Shown: piece by piece, positions 6,343 through 14,054 of the stretch
Numbering within the stretch: position 1 is the stretch's first letter
Layout: each line of letters opens with the position of its first letter
Source of the DNA: CAWJHE01 sp964614855
Lineage (GTDB): Bacteria > Chloroflexota > Anaerolineae > Anaerolineales > UBA4823
Assembly (NCBI GenBank): GCA_964614855.1
Contig: CAZTMX010000068.1
Coordinates: 1 to 14,072 of the forward strand
Direction: 5' to 3'
Length of the DNA: 14,072 nt
The notes under the pieces: generated by a model
The model's input: the letters and a program-made list of their open reading frames with translations, nothing else
Told to the model about the DNA's origin: nothing
The model's database searches: none
Made by a program: the position numbers and the translations under genes

Positions 6343-7488
6343 TTAAGGCTCAACCACAATATCAACAAAAGCTGTCATTCCCCAGCGTAATTCGCCGGGT
6401 TGCTGGGTGAGCTCGATCCGGGCTGTGTAGTTAACGCCAGACCCTGCGGCAGCCTTTGGTGAGATTTTCTTAACAATACCGGCTACCGTCACATCGGGTA
6501 AAGCATCGAAGGTTATGTTGACCTCATCTCCCAGGTTAACCCTGGCGGCGTCGATCTCATTCAGGTCAGTGGTTTCAATGTGCAATTGTTCCAGGTCTGC
6601 AATTTGTACAATTGAAATCCCTGGGTTTACCCATTCACCCGCACGAATGCTGATTTCGCTGACCGTACCTGCAAATGGAGCCAGCAATTCCAGGTCCCGC
6701 AGTTTCGCCTGGGCTGAGGCTAAAACTGCTTTGGCGTTTTCCAAACGTGCCTGGGCTACAGCCATATCCCCGGGTTGCGGGCCTTTTTCCCAGATAGCTA
6801 AATCCTGCCTGGCGCGGTCCAGGTTATCCGATGCCACAGCCACCCTGGTGACATATTCCAGGCGTTTTACGGCTGCATTGGTATCGCTTTGTGCTCGATC
6901 CAATCGTTCCTTCAAGTCCTTACGCACCGGGTCGCTGCTGGGTTTGACCCTGTATGGCTCAAAGGCAGCACGTGCCTGGTCCAGAAGCATGGTCATCAAA
7001 TCCAACCCTTCCAACGGATCGAGATTAACCTGGTTTGTGGGAACAGTGAAATTATCCAACTGGTATTGGGCGTCGCGTACTTGTTGGGCATACAAGGCAA
7101 TCAGGTCCTGCGTTTGCGTCTTGGATGTTTCGGCATTCTTGTTTAGATCATCCAGGGCTTTTTGTGCAGCGGTAATCTCCAAATTCGCCGTGCTCACCGC
7201 AGCCTGCAGGTCTTCCTGACCTTTTAAGCGCACAAGCGGGGCTCCTGCCTGGACGACATCTCCCTCCTGAACAAGCACTTCTTCCACAATACCAGCTGTC
7301 GTCATGCTCAGTCTGGCCCACTGCGCCGGGGTGACGATGCCCGTAGCGGAAACCACGGCCGGAAAATCTTCAACCACTGCTGGCTCTGACTCAGGAGTGG
7401 GCTGGGGCATTATGCTGGAGCAAGCCGGGAGCGACCAGGTTGCCAGGATGATAAAAAGAACAACACTCGAAATTCGCTGTATCTTCAT
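6343..7488 (-). CDS. Lipoprotein membrane-fusion (HlyD/MacA-like) adaptor of an ABC exporter
   Basis: A 381-residue extracytoplasmic adaptor. The N-terminus is a lipoprotein signal: K2, R5, a hydrophobic run (8-19) and lipobox LPAC with C23 as the lipid-modified residue. The mature part begins with a Pro/Glu-rich linker. Two half-lipoyl (biotinyl-like) motifs follow, GIVEEVLVQEGDVVQAG (66-82) and APFAGTVSEISIRAGEWV (270-287). Between them is a long helical hairpin rich in Ala, Gln, Lys and Asp (about 91-265), broken by a Pro-containing stretch around 147-190. A beta-barrel and membrane-proximal region ends the protein. This is the layout of MacA-type adaptors of tripartite or Gram-positive-style MacAB systems. 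AAGAGG stands 6 bases before the ATG. The permease gene ends 33 bases upstream and the ATPase gene begins 66 bases downstream, so the three form one export unit. No outer-membrane channel gene is present. Confidence 0.9.
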   Translation of the reverse strand: MKIQRISSVVLFIILATWSLPACSSIMPQPTPESEPAVVEDFPAVVSATGIVTPAQWARLSMTTAGIVEEVLVQEGDVVQAGAPLVRLKGQEDLQAAVSTANLEITAAQKALDDLNKNAETSKTQTQDLIALYAQQVRDAQYQLDNFTVPTNQVNLDPLEGLDLMTMLLDQARAAFEPYRVKPSSDPVRKDLKERLDRAQSDTNAAVKRLEYVTRVAVASDNLDRARQDLAIWEKGPQPGDMAVAQARLENAKAVLASAQAKLRDLELLAPFAGTVSEISIRAGEWVNPGISIVQIADLEQLHIETTDLNEIDAARVNLGDEVNITFDALPDVTVAGIVKKISPKAAAGSGVNYTARIELTQQPGELRWGMTAFVDIVVEP

Positions 7489-7521
7489 TGACGACCTCTT
7501 TTCAGACCGTTGAATTTTGAT

Positions 7522-9768
7522 TTACTCATAACGGAGCGCCTCGATGGGTGTCAGGCGAGTGGCACGGTACGCTGGATAAATCCCGCCAACCAAACCCAAA
7601 ATAAATGAGACCGCAAATGCACGCACAAAGATGTCCCACTCCCATACAGGTCTCAGTGCGTAACCATACATGGGGATTTGCTGTAAGGCGTAACCCAAAG
7701 CAAATGCAATCAGGATGCCTGCAACCCCTCCGATCAACCCCAGGATCAGCGCTTCGCGGATGATCAAAAAAAGAACTTGTCTGCTGCGCCACCCTAAGGC
7801 TCGCAGCACACCGATTTCACGCGTGCGCTCAAAAACCGACATCAACATGGTGTTCAGGACACCCACACCACCGATCAGAACGGCTAGAATAGAAATCCCT
7901 GCAATCATGCTGTCCATCGATTGCATGTCCGGCATCTGGTCAACAAACTCACCGCTCACAGCTGCATGGATTTCAGGGAAAGTATTGTTAATTTTTTCCA
8001 CAAATGCTTCTGCCTGCTTGGGCTCTTTAAGCTTAACCGCTAGAAGGGTCACCTTTCTGGGGCGGCCGGTGAGGATTTGTGCATCGCGCAAGGTAAGCAC
8101 ACCGCCCATTTCCTCCCAACTGGCGTTTGATTCGTATATTCCGCAAATGCGGTAGCGGATACCGCTGAGCTCAATGGTATCACCTACCCCTTTCTTGAGA
8201 CTATCTGCAATTGCTCGTCCAACCATAACCTGGTGATTACTGGCTAGAGGTTTTCCATCAACAATTTTGAAACGCTGGATCGCCGGCTCGTTTGGTGCGT
8301 AACCGAGAATGATTAAGAAAAGGTTTGATTCTGGCATCATGACCGCAGAAATTACAATCCCACTGGTGCTTTTTACATCGGACATTGCCGCGATCCTGGC
8401 TGCCGTCCGTTCATCAATGGCGCTGAGCGAGGTATCAGCGACATCCGCCTGGCGCAGCATAACTTCTGCATTCCCTGCCATGAACATCGTATCAAAGGTG
8501 GAGACTGTCCCACGTACCATGCCTTCCAAGGCGATAATCGAGCCTACTGTCAGACCAATCGCACTCAAGGTTAATGCCGTCCGTCCAGACCGCTGCCACA
8601 GGTTTTGTAAAGCGAGGCCACCAAAAGGTAGGCGGCGGATTTTTCGACTGCTACCTCCTTCATATTGCAGGGCTTCTACCGGCAGCAAGTTGGCAGCGCG
8701 CCAGGCAGGGTACAATCCACCCACTGTGCCGAGCAGGATCACAATCACAAAAGCTTGCGCCAGTAACGCGGGACTGATGTTGGCTGTGCTGACACCTGCC
8801 AATACGGTGACCCTGGAGAGCGTGGAAAGCAGCAGATAACCCAAGCCCATGCCGAGTAACCCGCCAAGAAGACTGACGCTGATGGATTCTACAAAGATCA
8901 TCCTCAGAACCCGGCGTCTCCTCCATCCCAGGGCGCGCAGTACGCCTATTTCACGCGTTCGCTCATTCACAGACATCATCTGGGCATTCATCATGCCTAC
9001 ACCGCCTATGAGGATCGCCAAACCGCCTATCGCCCATACATATCCTCTCAACGCATCTGCCATAACCTGTGTTTCGGCAAACTGGCTGATGCCGCTTACC
9101 GATATGTTGGAATATTGCCTTTCTACTCTTTTGATGAAGCGATCTTTCAATGCTGGGTCTTTCAAGCGGATGTAAAAAAGACTGACCTGGCGTGATTTTC
9201 CGAGAAGTATTTGGGCGTCTTGCAAATGCAGGATAGCGCCGCTGTCCTCAAAAGCATCGCCTGTCTGATAAATCCCTGCGACGCGAAAAACACTCCCGGT
9301 CAGGCGGATTGAATCCCCTACTTCTTTGTTCAGGACTTCAGATGCAGCTGACCCCAGCAGGAGCGGCCTACCACGAACTTGACTGGCTTTTGCATGGCTG
9401 AGATCCAAACCTGAAATAATCGGATATTTATCTAAAATGAAACTATCTTCCGGATAACCAAAAACAAAGAAAATTGGCTCGTTTTCCGCCTGTGCAAATC
9501 CCTGGATCATACTGCTGATTTCTGCAACTTCCGGCGCTTGGCTGATTTGCTCGCCCAGGGCTTCTTCGAGTGAACTGTATGCAATATCAAACGAATTGGG
9601 CTGGCTTAAGACCAGGTCAGCCTTGCTGCCAGTCAAAACTGATGAGTAACCTCTTTCTAACCCATCCGCTAACGCACCCAGGGTAAGTATCGCCGCGACG
9701 CCAATGGCGATGCCCAGCACAGTAAGCAAAGTCCTTGTTTTTCGCCGCAGTAAATTCTTAAGTACCAT
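7522..9768 (-). CDS. ABC transporter permease with two fused MacB/FtsX units
   Basis: 748 residues from the chosen start, about twice a normal MacB-like permease without its ATPase. It consists of two homologous units, about 1-370 and 385-748. Each unit has an N-terminal membrane helix, an extracytoplasmic MacB-type periplasmic core of roughly 200 residues and an FtsX domain with three membrane helices, giving about eight helices in all. The segment ERTREIGVLRALGW occurs identically in both units (269-282 and 647-660), as does GG(L/I)YPA(W/Y)RA near 350 and 728. The spacing of both pairs is exactly 378 residues. The start is taken at ATG 9768 because MVLKNLLRRKTRTLL is the standard family N-terminus and AGGAGG lies 12 bases upstream. 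An in-frame GTG at 9849 would add 27 residues, overlap the moxR promoter and lack a site. It is the first gene of the exporter operon. Confidence 0.9.
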   Translation of the reverse strand: MVLKNLLRRKTRTLLTVLGIAIGVAAILTLGALADGLERGYSSVLTGSKADLVLSQPNSFDIAYSSLEEALGEQISQAPEVAEISSMIQGFAQAENEPIFFVFGYPEDSFILDKYPIISGLDLSHAKASQVRGRPLLLGSAASEVLNKEVGDSIRLTGSVFRVAGIYQTGDAFEDSGAILHLQDAQILLGKSRQVSLFYIRLKDPALKDRFIKRVERQYSNISVSGISQFAETQVMADALRGYVWAIGGLAILIGGVGMMNAQMMSVNERTREIGVLRALGWRRRRVLRMIFVESISVSLLGGLLGMGLGYLLLSTLSRVTVLAGVSTANISPALLAQAFVIVILLGTVGGLYPAWRAANLLPVEALQYEGGSSRKIRRLPFGGLALQNLWQRSGRTALTLSAIGLTVGSIIALEGMVRGTVSTFDTMFMAGNAEVMLRQADVADTSLSAIDERTAARIAAMSDVKSTSGIVISAVMMPESNLFLIILGYAPNEPAIQRFKIVDGKPLASNHQVMVGRAIADSLKKGVGDTIELSGIRYRICGIYESNASWEEMGGVLTLRDAQILTGRPRKVTLLAVKLKEPKQAEAFVEKINNTFPEIHAAVSGEFVDQMPDMQSMDSMIAGISILAVLIGGVGVLNTMLMSVFERTREIGVLRALGWRSRQVLFLIIREALILGLIGGVAGILIAFALGYALQQIPMYGYALRPVWEWDIFVRAFAVSFILGLVGGIYPAYRATRLTPIEALRYE

Positions 9769-9822
9769 GGCCCTGAGGTGCCTCCTGGTATGATAAGCAA
9801 AAAGGCCTTTGATCGAAAGTAC

Positions 9823-9838
9823 CTTGGTTTGCACCAAG
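9823..9838. promoter_or_regulatory. Palindrome in the divergent promoter region (candidate operator)
   Basis: CTTGGT-TTGC-ACCAAG is a perfect 6-base inverted repeat with a 4-base centre. It is flanked by a second inverted pair, GTACC (9819-9823) and GGTAC (9843-9847). It overlaps the likely -35 element of the moxR gene and sits between the two divergent starts, a common place for a repressor or activator site. No regulator gene lies in the window. Confidence 0.35.
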
Positions 9839-9859
9839 TTCTGGTACACTACTTATAAT
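9829..9859 (+). promoter_or_regulatory. Likely promoter of the moxR/DUF58/DUF4129 operon
   Basis: A perfect TATAAT (9854-9859) is preceded by TTGCAC (9829-9834) with a long 19-base spacer. Transcription would begin near 9866, leaving a leader of about 26 bases that contains AAGAGG (9881-9886), 5 bases ahead of the ATG at 9892. The same bases contain TTATAA, which reads alike on both strands, so a - strand promoter for the exporter may overlap. Confidence 0.5.
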
Positions 9860-9891
9860 CATTTTACTCCCTATTTGTTCAAGAGGTTTCT

Positions 9892-10827
9892 ATGATCGCT
9901 GTGTTTGCACGCCGGGTTCGAGAAAATATTCAAAAGGTCATTGTTGGGAAAGACGAGGTGATTGATCTTGCGATTGCTGCCGTGCTGTGTGAAGGGCATA
10001 TCTTGCTGGAGGATGTCCCTGGCATTGGCAAAACAACCCTGGCGCGCGCCATGGCTGCGTCGCTTGGCTGCAGTTTTCACCGCATCCAGTTCACACCGGA
10101 TTTACTCCCATCGGATGTGACAGGACTGAACTGGTTTAACCAGAAGGAACAGGCTTTTGAATACCGGCCGGGTCCTATCATGAGCCAGGTGATCCTGGCG
10201 GATGAAATCAATCGCGCTACACCCAGGACGCAATCCGCACTGCTGGAAGCCATGCAGGAACGCCAGGTGACTGTGGATGGGATGACGCGCTCGCTCCCCA
10301 GGCCGTTCTTGGTTTTGGCAACCCAAAACCCAATCGAACTGGAAGGGACTTTTCCACTGCCCGAGGCTCAGATTGACCGGTTTTTGCTGCGTATTGCCAT
10401 CGGGTATCCCGATGAAGGCGAAGAAAATGCAATCCTGGAGCGTTTCCGCCTGTCTGACCCGCTGCCCGAGTTGGGTGCAGTGGTTTCACCAGATGAGATT
10501 ATAGAAGCGCAGCAGCAGCGCCGGCAGGTGTTGGTGGAAGACTCTCTGCGGAATTATATTGTCCGCATTGCGCGCGCCACACGAAAGCACGCTGAAATTG
10601 AGCTGGGCGCCAGCCCGCGCGCCACGCTGGCTTTATACCAGTCCTCCCAGGCCTGGGCAGCGATCCAGGGACGGGAGTATGTGCTGCCGGATGATGTCAA
10701 GTTTATGGCGCCTCACGTTCTTACACACCGCATGATGATCTCACCACAAGCGCAGTTGCGCGGTAGAAAACCTGAAGACCTGGTATCCAGCATCGTGGAA
10801 ACCGTGCCGGTTCCAGTGGAGGGGTAG
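9892..10827 (+). CDS. MoxR-family AAA+ ATPase
   Basis: A 311-residue cytoplasmic ATPase of the MoxR (RavA-like) group, which are chaperone-like proteins that act with partners encoded beside them. Visible elements are Walker A EDVPGIGKTTLAR (40-52, K47), the MoxR-typical FTPDLLPSDVTG (67-78), Walker B VILADEINRA (100-109), sensor 1 ATQNPIE (N146), FPLPEAQIDRF with the arginine-finger candidate R163, and sensor 2 GASPRA (R243). Length is normal for the family. AAGAGG lies 5 bases before the ATG. The stop TAG at 10825-10827 directly abuts the TTG start of the DUF58 gene, so the two are translationally coupled. MoxR next to DUF58 is a classic pair; the target complex is unknown. Confidence 0.95.
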   Translation: MIAVFARRVRENIQKVIVGKDEVIDLAIAAVLCEGHILLEDVPGIGKTTLARAMAASLGCSFHRIQFTPDLLPSDVTGLNWFNQKEQAFEYRPGPIMSQVILADEINRATPRTQSALLEAMQERQVTVDGMTRSLPRPFLVLATQNPIELEGTFPLPEAQIDRFLLRIAIGYPDEGEENAILERFRLSDPLPELGAVVSPDEIIEAQQQRRQVLVEDSLRNYIVRIARATRKHAEIELGASPRATLALYQSSQAWAAIQGREYVLPDDVKFMAPHVLTHRMMISPQAQLRGRKPEDLVSSIVETVPVPVEG

Positions 10828-12015
10828 TTGGCTCCGTTAAGTTGGTGGCCTTTTTTGCTGCTTGTCTTGCTGTTGGGGATTTTTACCCGCGTCTACCCGT
10901 TGGCAGCGTTTGCATTGATGCTGGCGCTTGTCAGTCTGCTGGCGCGCTGGTGGAATGAACGATCGTTAAACCAGGTCACTTATCTGCGCAAGCTTCCGTA
11001 TATCCGCGGTTTTCCCGGTGAAAACCTGGCGATATCCATTGAAGTGCAAAACAAGAAATTCCTTCCGCTTTCCTGGTTGAAGATTGTTGATCCGATACCC
11101 ATCGCAGTATCACCAGAAGATGAGCGATATATTCAATCGACACACCTGGCAGACCAGGGACAATTGGTCAGCCTTTTCAGCCTGCGCTGGTTTGAAAGGG
11201 ACCGGCGGACGTATACTTTATTGCTTCGCAATCGTGGGGTTTACCGCCTGGGGCCAGCCCGGCTTGAATCGGGGGATTTGTTTGGCATCTTTGAAAGGAG
11301 CGTAGATCAAGATAGCGTGGAGTATCTCACAGTTTACCCACGCATGATCCCTTTCAACGCATTGCATCTCCGTGCAGATGATCCATTTGGAGACCGGCGG
11401 GCTCGTAAAAGGTTGTATGAAGACCCCAACCTGCCGATGGGTGTGCGCGATTACCATCCGGAAGATGATTTTCGCCGGATCCACTGGCCTGCGACTGCGC
11501 ACACCGGCTCTTTACAAGTGCGAGTGTTCCAGCCTGTATCCGCCAGGGTCATGGTGGTTTGTCTGAACGTGTCCACACTGGCTCATTATTGGGAAGGTAC
11601 ATACCCGGCTTTGTTGGAGCACCTGGTGGGTGTCACCGCAAGCCTGGTGCAGCACGCTATGGAAGACGGTTACCAGGTGGGGTTGGTATCCAACGGCTGC
11701 CTGGCGCATGCCGACCAATCATTTCGCGTGCTGCCGGGCCGTTCGCCGGCGCAATTGGCGCATTTGTTAACCGTATTGGCCGGTGTGACGCCTTTCATTA
11801 CCGGTCCATTTGAACGTTTCTTGATCAGCGAGGCTCCCAGACTGCCTTACGGCGCGACATTGGTCGTTGTCACGGGATTGATGTACCAGGGGTTGGCGGA
11901 AACTTTGTTGCGCTTGAAGCAGCACGGTCGTAGAATTACCCTGCTAAATTTTGCACGGCAGGCATCTGATCCCATTCAGGGGATCAATCTTGTGCACCTG
12001 CCGTTTATCGGATAA
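10828..12015 (+). CDS. DUF58-domain membrane protein, partner of MoxR
   Basis: 395 residues. Two closely spaced N-terminal membrane segments (about 5-40) precede an extended region with beta-rich character. The DUF58 signature follows at 205-230: GVRDYHPEDDFRRIHW, then ATAHTGSLQVRVFQP. The C-terminal third (about 240-390) has the layout of a von Willebrand A-like fold, but the first metal-site motif, usually DxSxS, reads NVST after CLNVST (N247), so metal binding is doubtful. The start is a TTG immediately after the moxR stop. It is supported by GGAGG 5 bases upstream (10818-10822) and by the need for the first membrane segment; the next in-frame ATG would cut into it. It ends 5 bases before the DUF4129 gene. 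Family members accompany MoxR ATPases and transglutaminase-type membrane proteins; the biochemical role is not established. Confidence 0.9.
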   Translation: MAPLSWWPFLLLVLLLGIFTRVYPLAAFALMLALVSLLARWWNERSLNQVTYLRKLPYIRGFPGENLAISIEVQNKKFLPLSWLKIVDPIPIAVSPEDERYIQSTHLADQGQLVSLFSLRWFERDRRTYTLLLRNRGVYRLGPARLESGDLFGIFERSVDQDSVEYLTVYPRMIPFNALHLRADDPFGDRRARKRLYEDPNLPMGVRDYHPEDDFRRIHWPATAHTGSLQVRVFQPVSARVMVVCLNVSTLAHYWEGTYPALLEHLVGVTASLVQHAMEDGYQVGLVSNGCLAHADQSFRVLPGRSPAQLAHLLTVLAGVTPFITGPFERFLISEAPRLPYGATLVVVTGLMYQGLAETLLRLKQHGRRITLLNFARQASDPIQGINLVHLPFIG

Positions 12016-12020
12016 CTGCA

Positions 12021-13502
12021 ATGGCAGGACTTCCGCCCATCTCCTCAAGATTGTCTGCTCCATTTCCACGCCGCTGGTGGACCTTTATCACCGTCTTAAT
12101 GTTGGTAATTGTCGAATTGTGTTGGGTTGTCCCCTGGTTCCGCACTGTACTGCGCATCAGCCGGGTGGCTCCGGTGTTTGATACAGCGCTAGCGCTCGGC
12201 CTGGTCATGGCGGCAGCTTATCTCCTGACCCAAGGCATGGAAAGGACCCGCCTGATCTCACCCATCCAGCTGATTGGTTTTATCTTGGCATTGATTTTTG
12301 CCATCCTGGCTGTCCAGGCTTCCTTGCTGAAGAGTACTATGCTGGACCTGGTGGATGGCTTGCTCAACCTGGATCCAGGAGCCATCCTGGTCATGTTTTT
12401 TGTGATTTGGATGTGGTGGCGCGGTTTCAGCCTGGCGCGAGAATCAATTCGCCCACTGGTAGCCTGGCGCAGGTTCGAGCTTGGGCTGCTGCTGTTTATG
12501 GCGCACATCTTTATTGTCAATCGCCTGGGCGAAACAGGGCCAGGGTTGGGATGGTTTGTTTTCTTTTTTATCACCGGTTTTACTGCGGTGATACTTGCCC
12601 GTGTATCTTATATCGGGTTATCGAAAGGCGTGGTCAAAAATCCATTTGACCGGCGCTGGTTGATCTCAACACTCAGCATCTTGGGATCAGCCGTCGTATT
12701 TGCGGCTGTTTTTAGCAGCCTGCTCACTGGACAGTACCGCTTGATCTTGACCTGGTCGGCGGAGGCGATCAAATTCCTGGTTGCAGTGTTTGTCTTCCTG
12801 GTCTCCCTGCCCGGCCTGGCGCTTTCTTTCCTTGCGGGTCCAATCTTGGAGTGGTTACGCAGGTTATTCCATTACCAGCCTGCGGCACTGGAACCGATAG
12901 ACTTGGACACCGGGGCATATCCTTTAATACAAGCTGCGCCACAGGCCCGACCGATCCCTGAAAACATGCAGGCTTTACTTTTCTGGGGGATTGTTCTCCT
13001 GGTAATCCTTGTGTTGTTTTTCCGTGTGCGGCGCAGCTTGGGTGGGAAAAGAGTGGACGAAAAAGATGGGCTGGAATCAATGCTCAAGCAAGGAGAAGGG
13101 CGAAAATTGCTCTGGCAGTCGATGCAGCAGGCATTCGAAGATTTATCAAACCGCTTTAAACCCGTGAGAAGACGCCTGGCGGCTGAACGCATCCGGCGCA
13201 TCTATGCCGAGTTGATGGATTTGTGCGCTGATTTGGGGTTGCCGAGGCCGCCAAACCGCACCCCCTTTGAATTTTTGCCGGTGATGACCGAAATTTTGTC
13301 TGCTGTCCAGGTTGACCTGGGGCTGCTAACAGATGCCTATGTGGGGGTGAGATACGGTGTCCACCCGGAGACAAAAGATGAAATAGACCGGGTTGAAGCA
13401 GCCTGGGAGCGCATCAAAGCAGAAGGACAGCGCATTAAGAAAGCCGGTTTGCAAAAACTGACAACCGCAGAAGTCAAAGAAGTGTTGAAACCAGGAATGT
13501 AA
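12021..13502 (+). CDS. Polytopic membrane protein with C-terminal DUF4129-like domain, no transglutaminase domain
   Basis: 493 residues. About nine membrane segments are visible near 19-40, 52-72, 83-103, 119-137, 152-168, 176-196, 212-235, 250-277 and 315-336. A cytoplasmic tail of about 155 residues follows. Its segment 388-465 (RIRRIYAELMDLCADLGLPR, then NRTPFEFLPVM and an acidic helix ending in AAWERIKAE) matches the DUF4129 tail that closes TgpA-like membrane transglutaminases. In those proteins a Cys-His-Asp transglutaminase core sits between the membrane block and the tail. Here only a loop of about 37 residues (278-314) lies there, and no catalytic motif is seen. The start ATG has no clear ribosome-binding site and lies 5 bases after the DUF58 stop, suggesting coupled translation. 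It is the last gene of the MoxR operon and converges on upp with a 6-base gap. The domain call is moderately sure; the function is unknown. Confidence 0.83.
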   Translation: MAGLPPISSRLSAPFPRRWWTFITVLMLVIVELCWVVPWFRTVLRISRVAPVFDTALALGLVMAAAYLLTQGMERTRLISPIQLIGFILALIFAILAVQASLLKSTMLDLVDGLLNLDPGAILVMFFVIWMWWRGFSLARESIRPLVAWRRFELGLLLFMAHIFIVNRLGETGPGLGWFVFFFITGFTAVILARVSYIGLSKGVVKNPFDRRWLISTLSILGSAVVFAAVFSSLLTGQYRLILTWSAEAIKFLVAVFVFLVSLPGLALSFLAGPILEWLRRLFHYQPAALEPIDLDTGAYPLIQAAPQARPIPENMQALLFWGIVLLVILVLFFRVRRSLGGKRVDEKDGLESMLKQGEGRKLLWQSMQQAFEDLSNRFKPVRRRLAAERIRRIYAELMDLCADLGLPRPPNRTPFEFLPVMTEILSAVQVDLGLLTDAYVGVRYGVHPETKDEIDRVEAAWERIKAEGQRIKKAGLQKLTTAEVKEVLKPGM

Positions 13503-13508
13503 TCGCGG

Positions 13509-14054
13509 CTACCCGGTTCCGAACTGGCGGTCGCCGGCATCACCCAGCCCGGGGTAGATATACCCCCGCTCATTCAATCGTTCGTCAACCACTGCCAGGT
13601 GGATGGGTACTTCCGGGTGGTGGGTATGCAGCAATCGGATGCCTTCCGGGGCGCCGATTAAGCCGACAAACTTGATCTTGCTCACCCCCCAGCGTTTTAG
13701 AACATCAACCGTGGCAACTGCCGAACCGCCCGTCGCCAACATTGGGTCCAGGATCAGGCACACAGAAACGGTGGGTTCTACCGGCAGCTTGTTGTAGTAT
13801 TCCACCGGTTTCAAAGTCTTTTCATCGCGGTATAAACCGATGTGCCAGACTTCCGCGGTCGGCATCAGGCTCCAAACGCCTTCCACCATCCCCAACCCGG
13901 CGCGCAAAACTGGCACCAGCCCGATTTTTTCTTTCAAGCGCCAGCCGTTGGCAGTTGCCAGGGGCGTTTCAAAGGTATGCGGTGCGAGCAGCAAATCGGC
14001 TGTGTCTTCATAGGCAAGCAGACCGGCTAGTTCGCGTACCAGTTCGCGAAATTT
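13509..14054 (-). CDS. upp: Uracil phosphoribosyltransferase, N-terminus interrupted by an in-frame TAG at the window edge
   Basis: This enzyme makes UMP from uracil and PRPP (pyrimidine salvage, cytoplasm). Family marks are KFRELVRELAGLLAYED, VPVLRAGLGMVEG, YRDEKTLKPVEYYNKLP, the PRPP-binding LILDPMLATGGSA, the HPEVPIHLAVVDERLNERGY block and the uracil-binding PGLGDAGDRQFGTG at the C-terminus. The open frame runs to 14054, where a TAG (14057-14055) stops it. The five codons before the TAG (14072-14058) read NETEP in the same frame, which also looks like family sequence (compare LRxxxTxPxxFREL). The conserved frame therefore appears to continue off the window. The first possible start codon inside the frame (TTG at 13994) would drop the N-terminal helices. 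Either a nonsense mutation or a base error near the sequence end is likely. The gene body is otherwise intact. Confidence 0.9.
   Translation of the reverse strand, partial: KFRELVRELAGLLAYEDTADLLLAPHTFETPLATANGWRLKEKIGLVPVLRAGLGMVEGVWSLMPTAEVWHIGLYRDEKTLKPVEYYNKLPVEPTVSVCLILDPMLATGGSAVATVDVLKRWGVSKIKFVGLIGAPEGIRLLHTHHPEVPIHLAVVDERLNERGYIYPGLGDAGDRQFGTG

Noticed and set aside
6515..7219. Long open frame on the + strand (234 codons) opposite the adaptor gene
   Set aside because: It is a low-complexity Ser/Arg/Ala translation antisense to a well-supported adaptor; a shadow frame.
8309..8839. Open frame on the + strand inside the permease gene
   Set aside because: It is antisense to the second FtsX unit and its N-terminal part, has no ribosome-binding site and shows no recognisable protein character.
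9769..9849. In-frame GTG start at 9849 adding 27 residues to the permease
   Set aside because: The added residues lack the family pattern. The GTG has no properly spaced ribosome-binding site, and the extension would cover the proposed moxR promoter. ATG 9768 gives the standard FtsX/MacB N-terminus.
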